Positions 7,580-16,500 of a stretch of 18,282 nt of DNA are shown in pieces (the stretch's first letter is position 1; the number at the start of each line of letters is the position of its first letter). The stretch comes from DAOTUL01 sp034437435 (GTDB lineage: Bacteria; Chloroflexota; Anaerolineae; Aggregatilineales; Phototrophicaceae), in assembly GCA_964417785.1 (NCBI GenBank), contig CAYQJO010000069.1, forward strand, positions 1 to 18,282, in the 5' to 3' direction. The translations under genes and the position numbers were made by a program. The notes under the pieces are model-generated. The model was not told the origin of the DNA. It saw only the letters and a program-made list of their open reading frames with translations, and made no database searches.

Positions 7580-8057
7580 GGTAGGTGTTGAGTTCGCGCT
7601 CCCGGTCGCGGTAGTCCGGCAAATATTCACCCAGCTTTTGCCAAAAACCGATGCTGTGGTCGAACACGATCATATGCACCAGTTCGTGGACGACGACATA
7701 CTCTACCAGATGGTGGGGAATGTAGTAAAGCGCGGTGTTGAGTGTGATGTTGCCCTTGCTGGAACACGACCCCCATTTGCGTGTCATATCGCGTAACTGG
7801 ACACGCCCCACATCCAGACCGATACGGTCGGCCCATTGCATCACCATGACCCGGATTGTCGCAGCATCGTGCAACGGTGCAGGGCGCTCCACCGGGATGT
7901 TATTGTTGAGTTTTTCCAGACCATCGGAGATAAACTGGCGCACCTGCGGATGGTTGGCATTCAGCCAATTGGGGATATTCACGACCACATCACCCGCCGG
8001 AGTCACTCGCATGACAAGGCTCTTGCGCCGCTGGCGCTTGATCTGGACTTCAGGCAT
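7572..8057 (-). CDS. YgjP/DUF45-type zinc metallopeptidase
   Basis: A 161-residue cytosolic protein of the YgjP-like (DUF45, M48-related) family. The zinc site is HELVH (124-128), with Glu125 as general base, plus a third ligand His134 in DHSIGFW (133-139). The family motif RKWGSCSSKGNITLN (93-107) is intact. ATG 8057 is chosen: it gives an 8-nt overlap (ATGCCTGA) with the DUF402 stop, and upstream in-frame codons only mirror the DUF402 gene. The usual N-terminal part is somewhat short compared with the 230-240 residues typical of YgjP, so this is a minimal version. The natural substrate of the family is not established. It overlaps murJ by 8 nt. Confidence 0.9.
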   Translation of the reverse strand: MPEVQIKRQRRKSLVMRVTPAGDVVVNIPNWLNANHPQVRQFISDGLEKLNNNIPVERPAPLHDAATIRVMVMQWADRIGLDVGRVQLRDMTRKWGSCSSKGNITLNTALYYIPHHLVEYVVVHELVHMIVFDHSIGFWQKLGEYLPDYRDRERELNTYRV

Positions 8058-8520
8058 CGGCAATGCGGTCAAACGGCGGTTGGCGGTTCTGGATGCGATC
8101 ACGTAATGTGACAACAGCATCCAATGCGGCACACCGGTCTGCCTGGGGCAGGTCCAGCGCGTTGAACTCCTCCTTATCCAGCAGCGTAATCACCCCATCT
8201 GGATCGACCAACATATCCAGGGCCAGATCATCCGCCACCACTGTACCGTTCACGATTTCCGCCGGACGGGTGATGTTACAGTACCAGCCTTTAATGCTCA
8301 GGGTATCCGGGTTCTGAATCTGGAAGATGTTGTAGTAGCGGTCGGCATAAAACCACTCGGTCATCAGGTCGCCCCGGCAAAGTTGCAGACTGCCGCTCAA
8401 ATCGACCGAATCCATCTCAAAATGCGCCTGCAAGCAGACCCAGTCCACGCCACCATCGATCCGCTCGCACTCGTAGCTAAAGATCGTATTGCCTGTATGA
8501 TCACGTTTGATGACCTGCAT
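8050..8520 (-). CDS. DUF402 protein (FomD/Ntdp-like phosphohydrolase fold)
   Basis: A 156-residue soluble protein with a DUF402 barrel. Family markers are DRYYN (60-64), GWYCNITRP (78-86), DDLALD (97-102), Asp107 before a PDG-type turn and the acidic LDKEEF (114-119). Conserved Tyr, Asp and Lys residues in this family bind divalent metal and a phosphate-containing ligand. Characterised members are the nucleoside tri- and diphosphate phosphatase of Gram-positive bacteria and FomD. A nucleotide or nucleotidyl phosphohydrolase is therefore plausible, but the substrate cannot be read from sequence. Its ATG follows the TAA of the thiamine pyrophosphokinase gene with no gap, so translation is probably coupled. 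Confidence 0.85.
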   Translation of the reverse strand: MQVIKRDHTGNTIFSYECERIDGGVDWVCLQAHFEMDSVDLSGSLQLCRGDLMTEWFYADRYYNIFQIQNPDTLSIKGWYCNITRPAEIVNGTVVADDLALDMLVDPDGVITLLDKEEFNALDLPQADRCAALDAVVTLRDRIQNRQPPFDRIADA

Positions 8521-9174
8521 TTACGCCCTCCCGACTGTATGCACCACCAGCAGCAAACCGTCGCCGGTGGTAATCCCTGCCTCATCGGTTTCCATCACAT
8601 TGCTGATTCCCCGCGCCGGACCGAACGCAAGCGATTCACCATCCAGCTTATAACGCATATGCCGGGTTGAGATGGCCTGTACCGGGCCGCCCACTGGCAG
8701 CAGCGACACAGTATCGCCAGCTTTCCCGGCCAGACAATGCTCGCCCGGACGCAGCAGCGTGATCTCCTGCTTACCCGCCACCACCCGCACATCACGCCCG
8801 GCCAGTTCCGGCAGCGCCAGCAGATAAATGTTGGCGAGAGTCTGGTCAAAACGGTCTCCGATACCGCCGATGATGCGTATCCAATCACAATCCTGTGCCG
8901 CAACGTATTTGAGTCCCAGTTCCAGATCGGTGAAGTCCTTTTCCGGTGGATGGCGTTCGATATGTACACCGGCAGCCATCAACTGCTCCAACAACAATGC
9001 GGAAATGGAATCCATATCGCCAATAACGGTATCAATGTCGAGTTGGTAATGTCGCGCCATCCGCGCCCCACCATCCACAGCAACCACCAGCGGCGACCCA
9101 GACTCGCTCAGCGCCCGCCGGACCATCGGACCGTCGCGCACATCCCCGTTCGCAAAAACCAGCGCACAGCGCAT
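8521..9174 (-). CDS. thiN: thiamine pyrophosphokinase
   Basis: Transfers pyrophosphate from ATP to thiamine to give thiamine diphosphate. At 217 aa it is the usual bacterial length. Family motifs in order are VDGGA (33-37), IGDMDS (51-56), KDFTDLELGL (79-88), GGIGDRFDQTLANI (103-116) and a C-terminal beta domain with RGISNV (188-193) and GDGLLLVV (204-211). The Asp residues of GDMDS and KDFTD are the expected Mg2+ and phosphate site. The ATG overlaps the hydrolase TGA in a TGATG junction. No THI riboswitch is visible upstream; as an internal operon gene its expression would follow the sensor kinase promoter. Confidence 0.93.
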   Translation of the reverse strand: MRCALVFANGDVRDGPMVRRALSESGSPLVVAVDGGARMARHYQLDIDTVIGDMDSISALLLEQLMAAGVHIERHPPEKDFTDLELGLKYVAAQDCDWIRIIGGIGDRFDQTLANIYLLALPELAGRDVRVVAGKQEITLLRPGEHCLAGKAGDTVSLLPVGGPVQAISTRHMRYKLDGESLAFGPARGISNVMETDEAGITTGDGLLLVVHTVGRA

Positions 9175-10178
9175 CAGCGGATCCGACGACGCCAGCGTGT
9201 TTTGACCTCGATTTTACTGATGTCGGGGGTTTCCAGAAAGCTGGTCGTCAGGCGCAAAAAGGGTTCATGTTCCAGCATGGGGAAATGACGTACACCCGGC
9301 AGCGGTACCGGCAGCAGCGTGTCGTCTTTTTCCAGGGTGAGGTAATTCCAGACGGCCTCACCTGGCACCGGGATGAGAGGATCGTTTTCGCCATGCACGA
9401 CCACCACCGGCATCGGCAAAATCCGCAGCGTATCCAGGACCTTGCCAGGGTCGAACTGCTCCACACTGCGCTGGATCACAGCGTTGTCAGACTTGCCAAC
9501 ATCAAGCTGCAATTTCTCAAAGTCACCCTCCGACCGCCGGAAACAGCGGGCCAGCAACTCGTCCATGCTGCCGTTCAACCGCGACCGGAGCGGATTCTCA
9601 CGCGGCAGCGACTTGCCCGTTTCATCATTTTCCTGGAGCGCCACCAACCCACGTTCCATCGCAGCCTGACGCAGCCGATCACGGTCGATCATCTTAGGAT
9701 TGACGACCGTTTCACGCTGTGTACTGGGGATAGTCGCATCAGGGTCCAGCTTGCGACCGGGTGTCAGCAGCACCCGATGACCGGGCGGTACCCGGTTATC
9801 CAGGTCGCCAGTATCAAATAACGGCGCACTGACAATCAGCATCCGGGCCACACGATCCGGATATTTACGGGCGAACTCCACGAATACCTGCGCCCCAAAT
9901 CCATGTGCAATCACTGCCGTTTTGGGGATACCCAGTTGCTTCATGAAGTCATCGAGCATGACCACCTGTTCCGCAACCGTGTACTTCGCCGGGTTCTTGC
10001 CGGAGTCGCCAAAGCCGAACAGGTCAATGGCATAAACACGATAGCGAAGCTGCAACTGGCGCATGATCGGCACCCAGTAACGCCAGGAGCCAATCCACCC
10101 ATGAACCAGCAGTACAGGCCGCCCGCGTCCCAGGACTTCGTAATGGACTAAATCTCCACCAACGGTGATGGCACTCAT
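9174..10178 (-). CDS. alpha/beta-hydrolase-fold protein with Ser-to-Gly nucleophile change
   Basis: A 334-residue alpha/beta-hydrolase-fold protein. The oxyanion motif HGWIGS (26-31), the strand-2 motif DLFGFGDSG (52-60), acid Asp266 (GENDPLIP, 263-270) and His298 (GVRHFPML, 295-302) are all present. At the nucleophile elbow, where GxSxG is expected, the sequence is AHGFG (91-95): the catalytic serine is Gly93 (codon GGA, read directly) and the first Gly is Ala91. A long, charged cap region lies at about 120-245. Normal hydrolase chemistry is unlikely, so the protein may bind a ligand or a protein partner, as other pseudo-hydrolases of the fold do; a different mechanism cannot be excluded. 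It sits directly after the response regulator (TGATG) and before thiamine pyrophosphokinase (TGATG). There is no signal peptide; the C-terminus is basic. Confidence 0.88.
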   Translation of the reverse strand: MSAITVGGDLVHYEVLGRGRPVLLVHGWIGSWRYWVPIMRQLQLRYRVYAIDLFGFGDSGKNPAKYTVAEQVVMLDDFMKQLGIPKTAVIAHGFGAQVFVEFARKYPDRVARMLIVSAPLFDTGDLDNRVPPGHRVLLTPGRKLDPDATIPSTQRETVVNPKMIDRDRLRQAAMERGLVALQENDETGKSLPRENPLRSRLNGSMDELLARCFRRSEGDFEKLQLDVGKSDNAVIQRSVEQFDPGKVLDTLRILPMPVVVVHGENDPLIPVPGEAVWNYLTLEKDDTLLPVPLPGVRHFPMLEHEPFLRLTTSFLETPDISKIEVKTRWRRRIR

Positions 10179-10555
10179 CAGGCTTTACCGAATTTTGTCA
10201 ACAATTCCGCAATCTTCGACGTCAGGTCATCTGGCGCAAAAGGCTTCAGAATGTAATCAACCGCCCCGACTGAAAGCCCGGTCGATATTTCCTCATCCTG
10301 ACCCTTTGCAGATAGAAAAACCACCGGAATATCTTTGATGGAGTCGATCTGTTTCATCTTGCGGCAAGCTTCGTAGCCAGTAAGTTTCGGCATTCGCACA
10401 TCCATCATAATCAGATCGGGCAACACTTCTTGTGCCTGTGCAACAGCCTCCTCGCCATTGGCAACCTGCACCACCTGATGACCTGCAAACGACAGAGTAA
10501 AGTTAATCAACTCGCGGATGTCACGTTCGTCTTCCGCCACAAGAATGGTCGCCAT
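10178..10555 (-). CDS. receiver-only response regulator
   Basis: A 125-residue CheY-like receiver with no output domain. The acidic pocket is Glu8-Asp9, the phosphoacceptor is Asp52 (MMDVRMPKLTGYE, 50-62), the switch residue is Ser82 (FLSAKG, 80-85) and the conserved Lys is Lys104 (LKPF, 103-106). It is very probably the partner of the giant kinase encoded just upstream. Output must be by protein contact, a phosphorelay, or control of a neighbour. ATG 10555 forms a TGATG junction with the kinase stop; the TTG one codon upstream is less likely. It overlaps the hydrolase-fold gene by 1 nt. Confidence 0.94.
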   Translation of the reverse strand: MATILVAEDERDIRELINFTLSFAGHQVVQVANGEEAVAQAQEVLPDLIMMDVRMPKLTGYEACRKMKQIDSIKDIPVVFLSAKGQDEEISTGLSVGAVDYILKPFAPDDLTSKIAELLTKFGKA

Positions 10556-13500
10556 CAATTGCTCCTGGACATCAAGAATTCTGGCTGCTTGTAGGGCAGT
10601 GCAACATAGAATGTGGTTCCCACACCGACCTCTGATTCAAACCACACTTTGCCCCGATGGAGTTCCACCATCTCTTTGACAATGGGCAACCCCAACCCGG
10701 TCCCGGCAACATCCAGGGTCAGAGCGGTCTCCTCATGTCGTTCGAAGCGCTGCCAGACCCTATCGTAGAAGTCCGCCGGTATGCCCACACCGGTATCCTC
10801 GACCTTGATAACGACCTGCTCATGCGCGTCGTCGGGCAAAAGATGGACATTAATAGTACCATCGCCAGGGGTGTAGTTAAAGGCGTTGTCCACAACATTC
10901 GTCACAATCTGAATGATTTTCTCTTTGTCCGCCGCCAGTACCGGCAGATCATCCGGTGCCTGAAGATGGACAGACACCTCCCGGTCCTTGTGCTGTGGCA
11001 GCGCACGCAAATCCGCCAGAATATGCGTCACCAACGCTTTAAGATCAATCTCCTCAATGAGTAGCTGCTCGCTGCTGGTGTCGATATTGGAGATGCGCAG
11101 TACATCTTCCACTAACAGTGCCAGCCGCGTGACATTATCCTTGATGGTTTCCAGCATACGCAGCTGCTGCTCGCTGAAATCGCCAAAAGCCCCCATCAGC
11201 AGCAGATCATTGTAGCCTTTGATCGAGGTCAAAGGGGTGCGAAACTCATGCGAGACACGGGCCACAAACTCACTCTTACTGCGCTCAGCCTCCACCTCAC
11301 GGGTGACATCACGGAAGACCGAGACCGTCCCCAGGAAACGCCCGCCCGTATACACCGGTGACAGGTGAATACTGACCGTGCGCTCACCCAGGCTGATTCG
11401 TTCGTCCAGGAAATCGCTGCTGTCGCCGTGCAAATCGACAAAGCGCGTTTGCAACGCCCGCGCCCATAAAGCCAGCGAACCGCTGTATAGCTCCGATAGC
11501 TGGTCCAGCGTTTCATTGAGGACCTGCTCACGCGGCACCTGCAAGATACGTTCGGCTGCCGTGTTGAACATAATGATCCGACCTTCCGGGTCCGCCAGAA
11601 TCACACCGTCGGCGATACCTTCCAGGATGGCGCGGTTTTTCTCCGCCCCTTCCTGCTCCGCCCGCAGCAGCGATCCCAGCCGTTCGGCCTGATCACGGAT
11701 CAACTTATACAATTCGGCATTGTTAATCGACGCCGCAACCTGGTTGGCGGCGGCGACCGTCAATCGCAGTTGCGACTCGCTGAAGCCGTTGACCTCACGG
11801 CTGAGCAGCACCATAACACCGAGAATCTCTTCGTTGGCTTCCAGCAGGACCGCCAACGCGCTGCGCCATTCGCCGGCTCCGGGTGCATCCATATCCCATT
11901 CCTCGGACTGATGCAAATCGCCCATCAGCAGATCGCTTTCGTCCTCAATGATAAGCCAACGGGCCAGCATCTCGGCAGGATGGAAATCCGGACCGCCATC
12001 GGGATTCGGGCGCAGGGAGTTGGGGTTCAACACAGCGCGGCAGGAAAGCTGATCGGTGATGGGATCAAGCTGCATAATGGCACCGTCATCCGCGTTAACT
12101 GCCTTCACCACCATACCGAGCGCGTTCGGCATCAACCGCTCTTGATCGAGCGTGCGGGCCAACTCCGAGGTAATCTGGTAGAGTGTGTCAATACGGTCGC
12201 GCTCATTCTCAAGCTCGCTGGTCCGTTCGGCTACCAGATCGTTGAGTTCTTCCGCCGACCGTTGAAGCTGGTTGTACAGGCGGGCGTTCTGGATGGCGGC
12301 ACCAAGCTGCGAGCCGACGGTAGTCAAAATGCGCTGCTCGTTGATGGTAAAGGCACGGGTGCGTTCGGTATCGCGTATCGCCAGCACACCGTATACCTCA
12401 TCACCGACGATCAGCGGCACACCCATATAGCTGCGGGCCTCGCCCTCCCCGTTGACAATGCCCAGGCTACTGCGCAGTTCGTCCGGCGTGTAGTAATCGG
12501 CCCCCAGATTGAGCGGGCGACGGTGCCGGATGATGAACGAAACTTCATCGCTGTTCAGCTTGCGCGGTGGGATGTGATAGGTGGCACTGCCTTTGACCGC
12601 CAGCGGGAAGGTGATGTCATCGGTTTCCACTTCGTAGAGCGCCAGATAGAGTTCATTGGCCCCGGTCACACCCGGCAGTTGATCGCGCACCACGGCAATC
12701 ATATCGTTCAGATTGAGTGTACTCGAAATCGCCCGGCTGAGATCATTGATGATGAGCGATTCCTCAAAGTGGGCGGTGGTCTCGGCGGAGAGACGGGCGT
12801 TTTCAATGGCAATCGACACCTGCGACCCCAACGCCCGTGCCAGTCGCACTTTCTGCTGCGTGACAATCTCGTCCATCTGACGCTGGTCAAGCTGGATCAG
12901 GCCGATGGCTTCGTCACGCACCACCATCGGCACCAACATGCGAGCCGTGCCGCCCGTACTCTGAATATCGTCCAGTTCTTCCGGATACGGGTTGTTTTCG
13001 TCGCGCTGGTTAATCACCACCACGTCCTTATCGCGCAATGCCCGCAGCTTGGCCGGATAGTTGTCCAGATGCAGGATGGTCCCGCCGGGACGCACCAGCG
13101 CTTCATCGCCCTGGACGTTCTGTTCAAGCTGAATCTCAAGCTGATTATCCACCTCGTTGTAAAGCATGATGGCACAGCTATCCATTTCCAGTGCGTTAAA
13201 CATCAACTGAACCACCGTGCGGAACAGCACCGAGATGTCGGTCGCCAGCGCCGTCGCCTGGGCCGCTTCCAGCAGAATACCGAGTTCATTGGTGCGGTCA
13301 AAGGTCTGCTCAAACAGATCGGCGTTGGCCTCTGCAATGGCGACCTGACTGGCAAACGCCGCAGCGATATTCTGATCAGATGAACTCTCAAAAGCATCAG
13401 CGGTCTGGCTGGTGAGCATCATAATGCCCACAACATGGCCCTGGTTAACCAGCGGGACCCCCATCCAGCTCTCGACATCCTCGTGGACTGGAATCGAGTG

Positions 13501-16500
13501 GGTGATTGCCTGACGGTTGGCCGCTGTAACCACATGCTGCGTTTCCACGAGTTGCTGCATCAAGGGATGGTCAGCGAACAGGAAGCGAATATCCTCATCG
13601 ACTGGCACAACCGCAACGCCCTTAAAACCTTCCAGCACCATAAATGACCCGTTACGCCGCCACAAACTCATGGCATCGTATGCCAGCAGCCAGGACATCT
13701 CATCTAGCGCCAACTGGACAACCTCATCGCGTTCCAGCGACGAGGTGATGCGGCTGGCAACTTCGGTGAGGGCTGCAAGCTGGTTGGCACGCGCTTCCAT
13801 CGCCTGTTCCAGGCGCGACCGTTCCGTGACATCCTCCACCAGGATGACCGCGCCGCGTACTGTATCGCCATAGCGCAGCGGATACAGATAGTAGTTGCTT
13901 ACCATCTGCTCGCCGGTCTCATTGAGCGAAACCCGGTTGAGCCGTTCCTGGGGCCGCCCACGCTCAAGCACTCGGGCCAGACTGCCGCCAATCAGGTCCA
14001 CCAATGCTGGCTGATATTCAAAAATGTCCTGACCGATGGCGGCATCACCCCAGCCATAGCGGGCTGCCATGAAGCTGTTGGATGAAATGACATGGCCGGA
14101 ATTATCCAGTACGATGATACCCTGCTGGATCGACTCCACCACCGACTCGTTCAGCACACGCAAATTCACCGCCTGATTGAACAGACGGGCGTTCTGCACC
14201 GAACTGGCGACAAGCTGCGCCATACGCTTCAGCAAAGAGCGAAACTCGACAAAACCAAAGGCATCCGCCAGATCGCTGCCCAGATGCAGCGCACCGAAAC
14301 ACTCACCGCCGGTCAGCAGCGGCAGCACCAGACTGATCTTCTCGCCGCTGTTGTACCAGATGATCAAATCCTCGTACTGGCTGATTTCGGCATCACCCTC
14401 ATGGTACACATAATCCTGCCCCTCGACGTAAGACCGTCTCAGAGCCGACTCACCCAGGGATACACGGCGTTCTTTGACAATATCGAGCGAGCTATCATGC
14501 TGGACGATCACACGCAGCAGATTGAAGCCGGTACCGCTCACATCGGCAATGGCAACGGTCATATGCGTGAAGGGCAGCATTCGCAGCGCCCCCTGCGCCA
14601 CCGACCGTACAATCTCGGTGATGTCCAGGGTCCGTGACACGGCCTCCATCACCTCGTTCAGGTGGGCCTCCTGCTCGGCACCGCGCACCGTCGAGAGATA
14701 CAGGCGGGTGTTCTCAATGGTGGTGGACGCCTGATGGGCGAAGATTTCCAGCACTTCAATCGTACCCCGGTCCGGACGTTTGTTATCGTGCGGACGGTCC
14801 AGGCTCATGACCCCGACAATCTCACCGGTCGCCCCGTGCATGGTGACCAGCAACCGGTCGCCATCGCGCCATGACTCCGGTCCGACATCTTCGACGGCGC
14901 GGATACCCGCAAACGCTGTCGAAAATGTATCTTTCTGCTCAATAGGCCATTGATCCGCCGGGAAGAAATACGACTCACTGATACGATAGTCGTCGTTCAG
15001 AAGCGTGTTGAGTTCATCACGGGTCAGCACATACTGCTTGGACTCCTCGAATACATCGAGCGGCAGTCCAGCACAGGCAACACGGCGCAACACATCCCGT
15101 TCTTCATCAAAGAGGGTCATCACCACCACATCAAACCCGACACTCAACTGGACACTGTAGGCGATGGCTTCCAGGGTGGTGATCGGATCAGGGTTACTCT
15201 GGAACATGTGGCCCAGTTCGAAAATGCTGTTCAACTGCTCGACGCGCCGCCGCAAACCCTCACTGCGCTCAAGCTGTTCCCGATAGCGGATGGCGTTGCC
15301 ATAGCCCAGCGACGCCTTTGCCGCCAGAGTCATCAAGAAGGCCGCCGCCCGCTCATCGAAGCGGTTGGTCTCACCATGATACAGATGGATAACACCAACC
15401 GTCTGCTCCAGGAAGACAATAGGAACCGCCAGTGCCGAGGCCACATCCGTTGGCTGAACCGCCATCTCAGACTGGGCATAATCCACCATCAACACCGGCT
15501 CGGATTTGCGCCAGATAGCTTCCAGTTCGATTGGTGCCAGATCGGTCAGGCCGCGATCCTCACCAAGACGTCGCTCCAGGCGTGGTACGCCATCCTCCTG
15601 CCAATCCTGCAACAGCACAACCGTGCCGCCAGTCGCACCAGTCGCCCGTTCGGCCTCCTCACAGATCACGCGCAAAATCTGGTCGAAGTCCAGCGTCATC
15701 GCCAGTTCGTTACTGACGCGGGAGATGGCATCCAGTTCCTCTACGCGCCGGTTCAGATTCTGACCAGTCGCCTCATAAAGCAGCAGGCGGTCCAATGCTG
15801 CCGCCACCTGGGCAGCGGCACTGCGTAGAATCTCGATGTCTTCTTCGGTATACGGACGTTCCCGGTTCGCCACTCCCAGCTCACCCAGCGCCCGATCACC
15901 GTAAGCCAGCGGCACGACAATGCTGTTGCGCAGCCCAACCCGCTGCGCAATCTGACGGTAACCTGACAGCACCTTGCGGTCATTGAGAATATCGTTGGTC
16001 ATGTAGGGCCGTCCGGAGAGTGCAACACTGTGTTCAAAACCGGGGCCGTAAATATCCTGGACGAACGGGTCGCTCAACTCCGTGCCATGTACCCAGCGCG
16101 GATACGTGATCAGACTGCCTTTTTGCTGGTCCAGCACGTTGACATAGACAATCTCACTGCTGAGGAGTTCACCAATGGATTCCAACACCGGCTTGAAGGA
16201 CTCCTCGGTCGTCAACACGTTACCGGCCAATTCAGCCACCCGGCGCAAAGCCTGGGCCTGGTCTGCACTCCGCTGCGCCTCACGATACAGGCGCGAATTC
16301 TCGATGATGGCGGCGGCCTGGGTCGCGAAAATCATCAGGAGGCGGGCATCACTGTCGTTGAAGTCTTCACCGCTGTGTTTGTTCGAGACCTGCACCACCC
16401 CGAGACGGCGGCCACTGGCCTGCAGCACGGCGATCATGGTCTTCTCAATACCGATCTTGCCGGCCAACTCATCCAGGCCAGCGGCATAAACCAGCGTATC

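Noticed and set aside
10556..10558. TTG start of the response regulator one codon upstream of the ATG
   Set aside because: ATG at 10555 gives the same TGATG junction as the next two gene pairs and the usual receiver N-terminus.
11770..13383. Long plus-strand open frame (537 codons), antisense to the kinase gene
   Set aside because: Same reasoning: an antisense shadow in GC-rich coding DNA with no recognisable motif or ribosome site.
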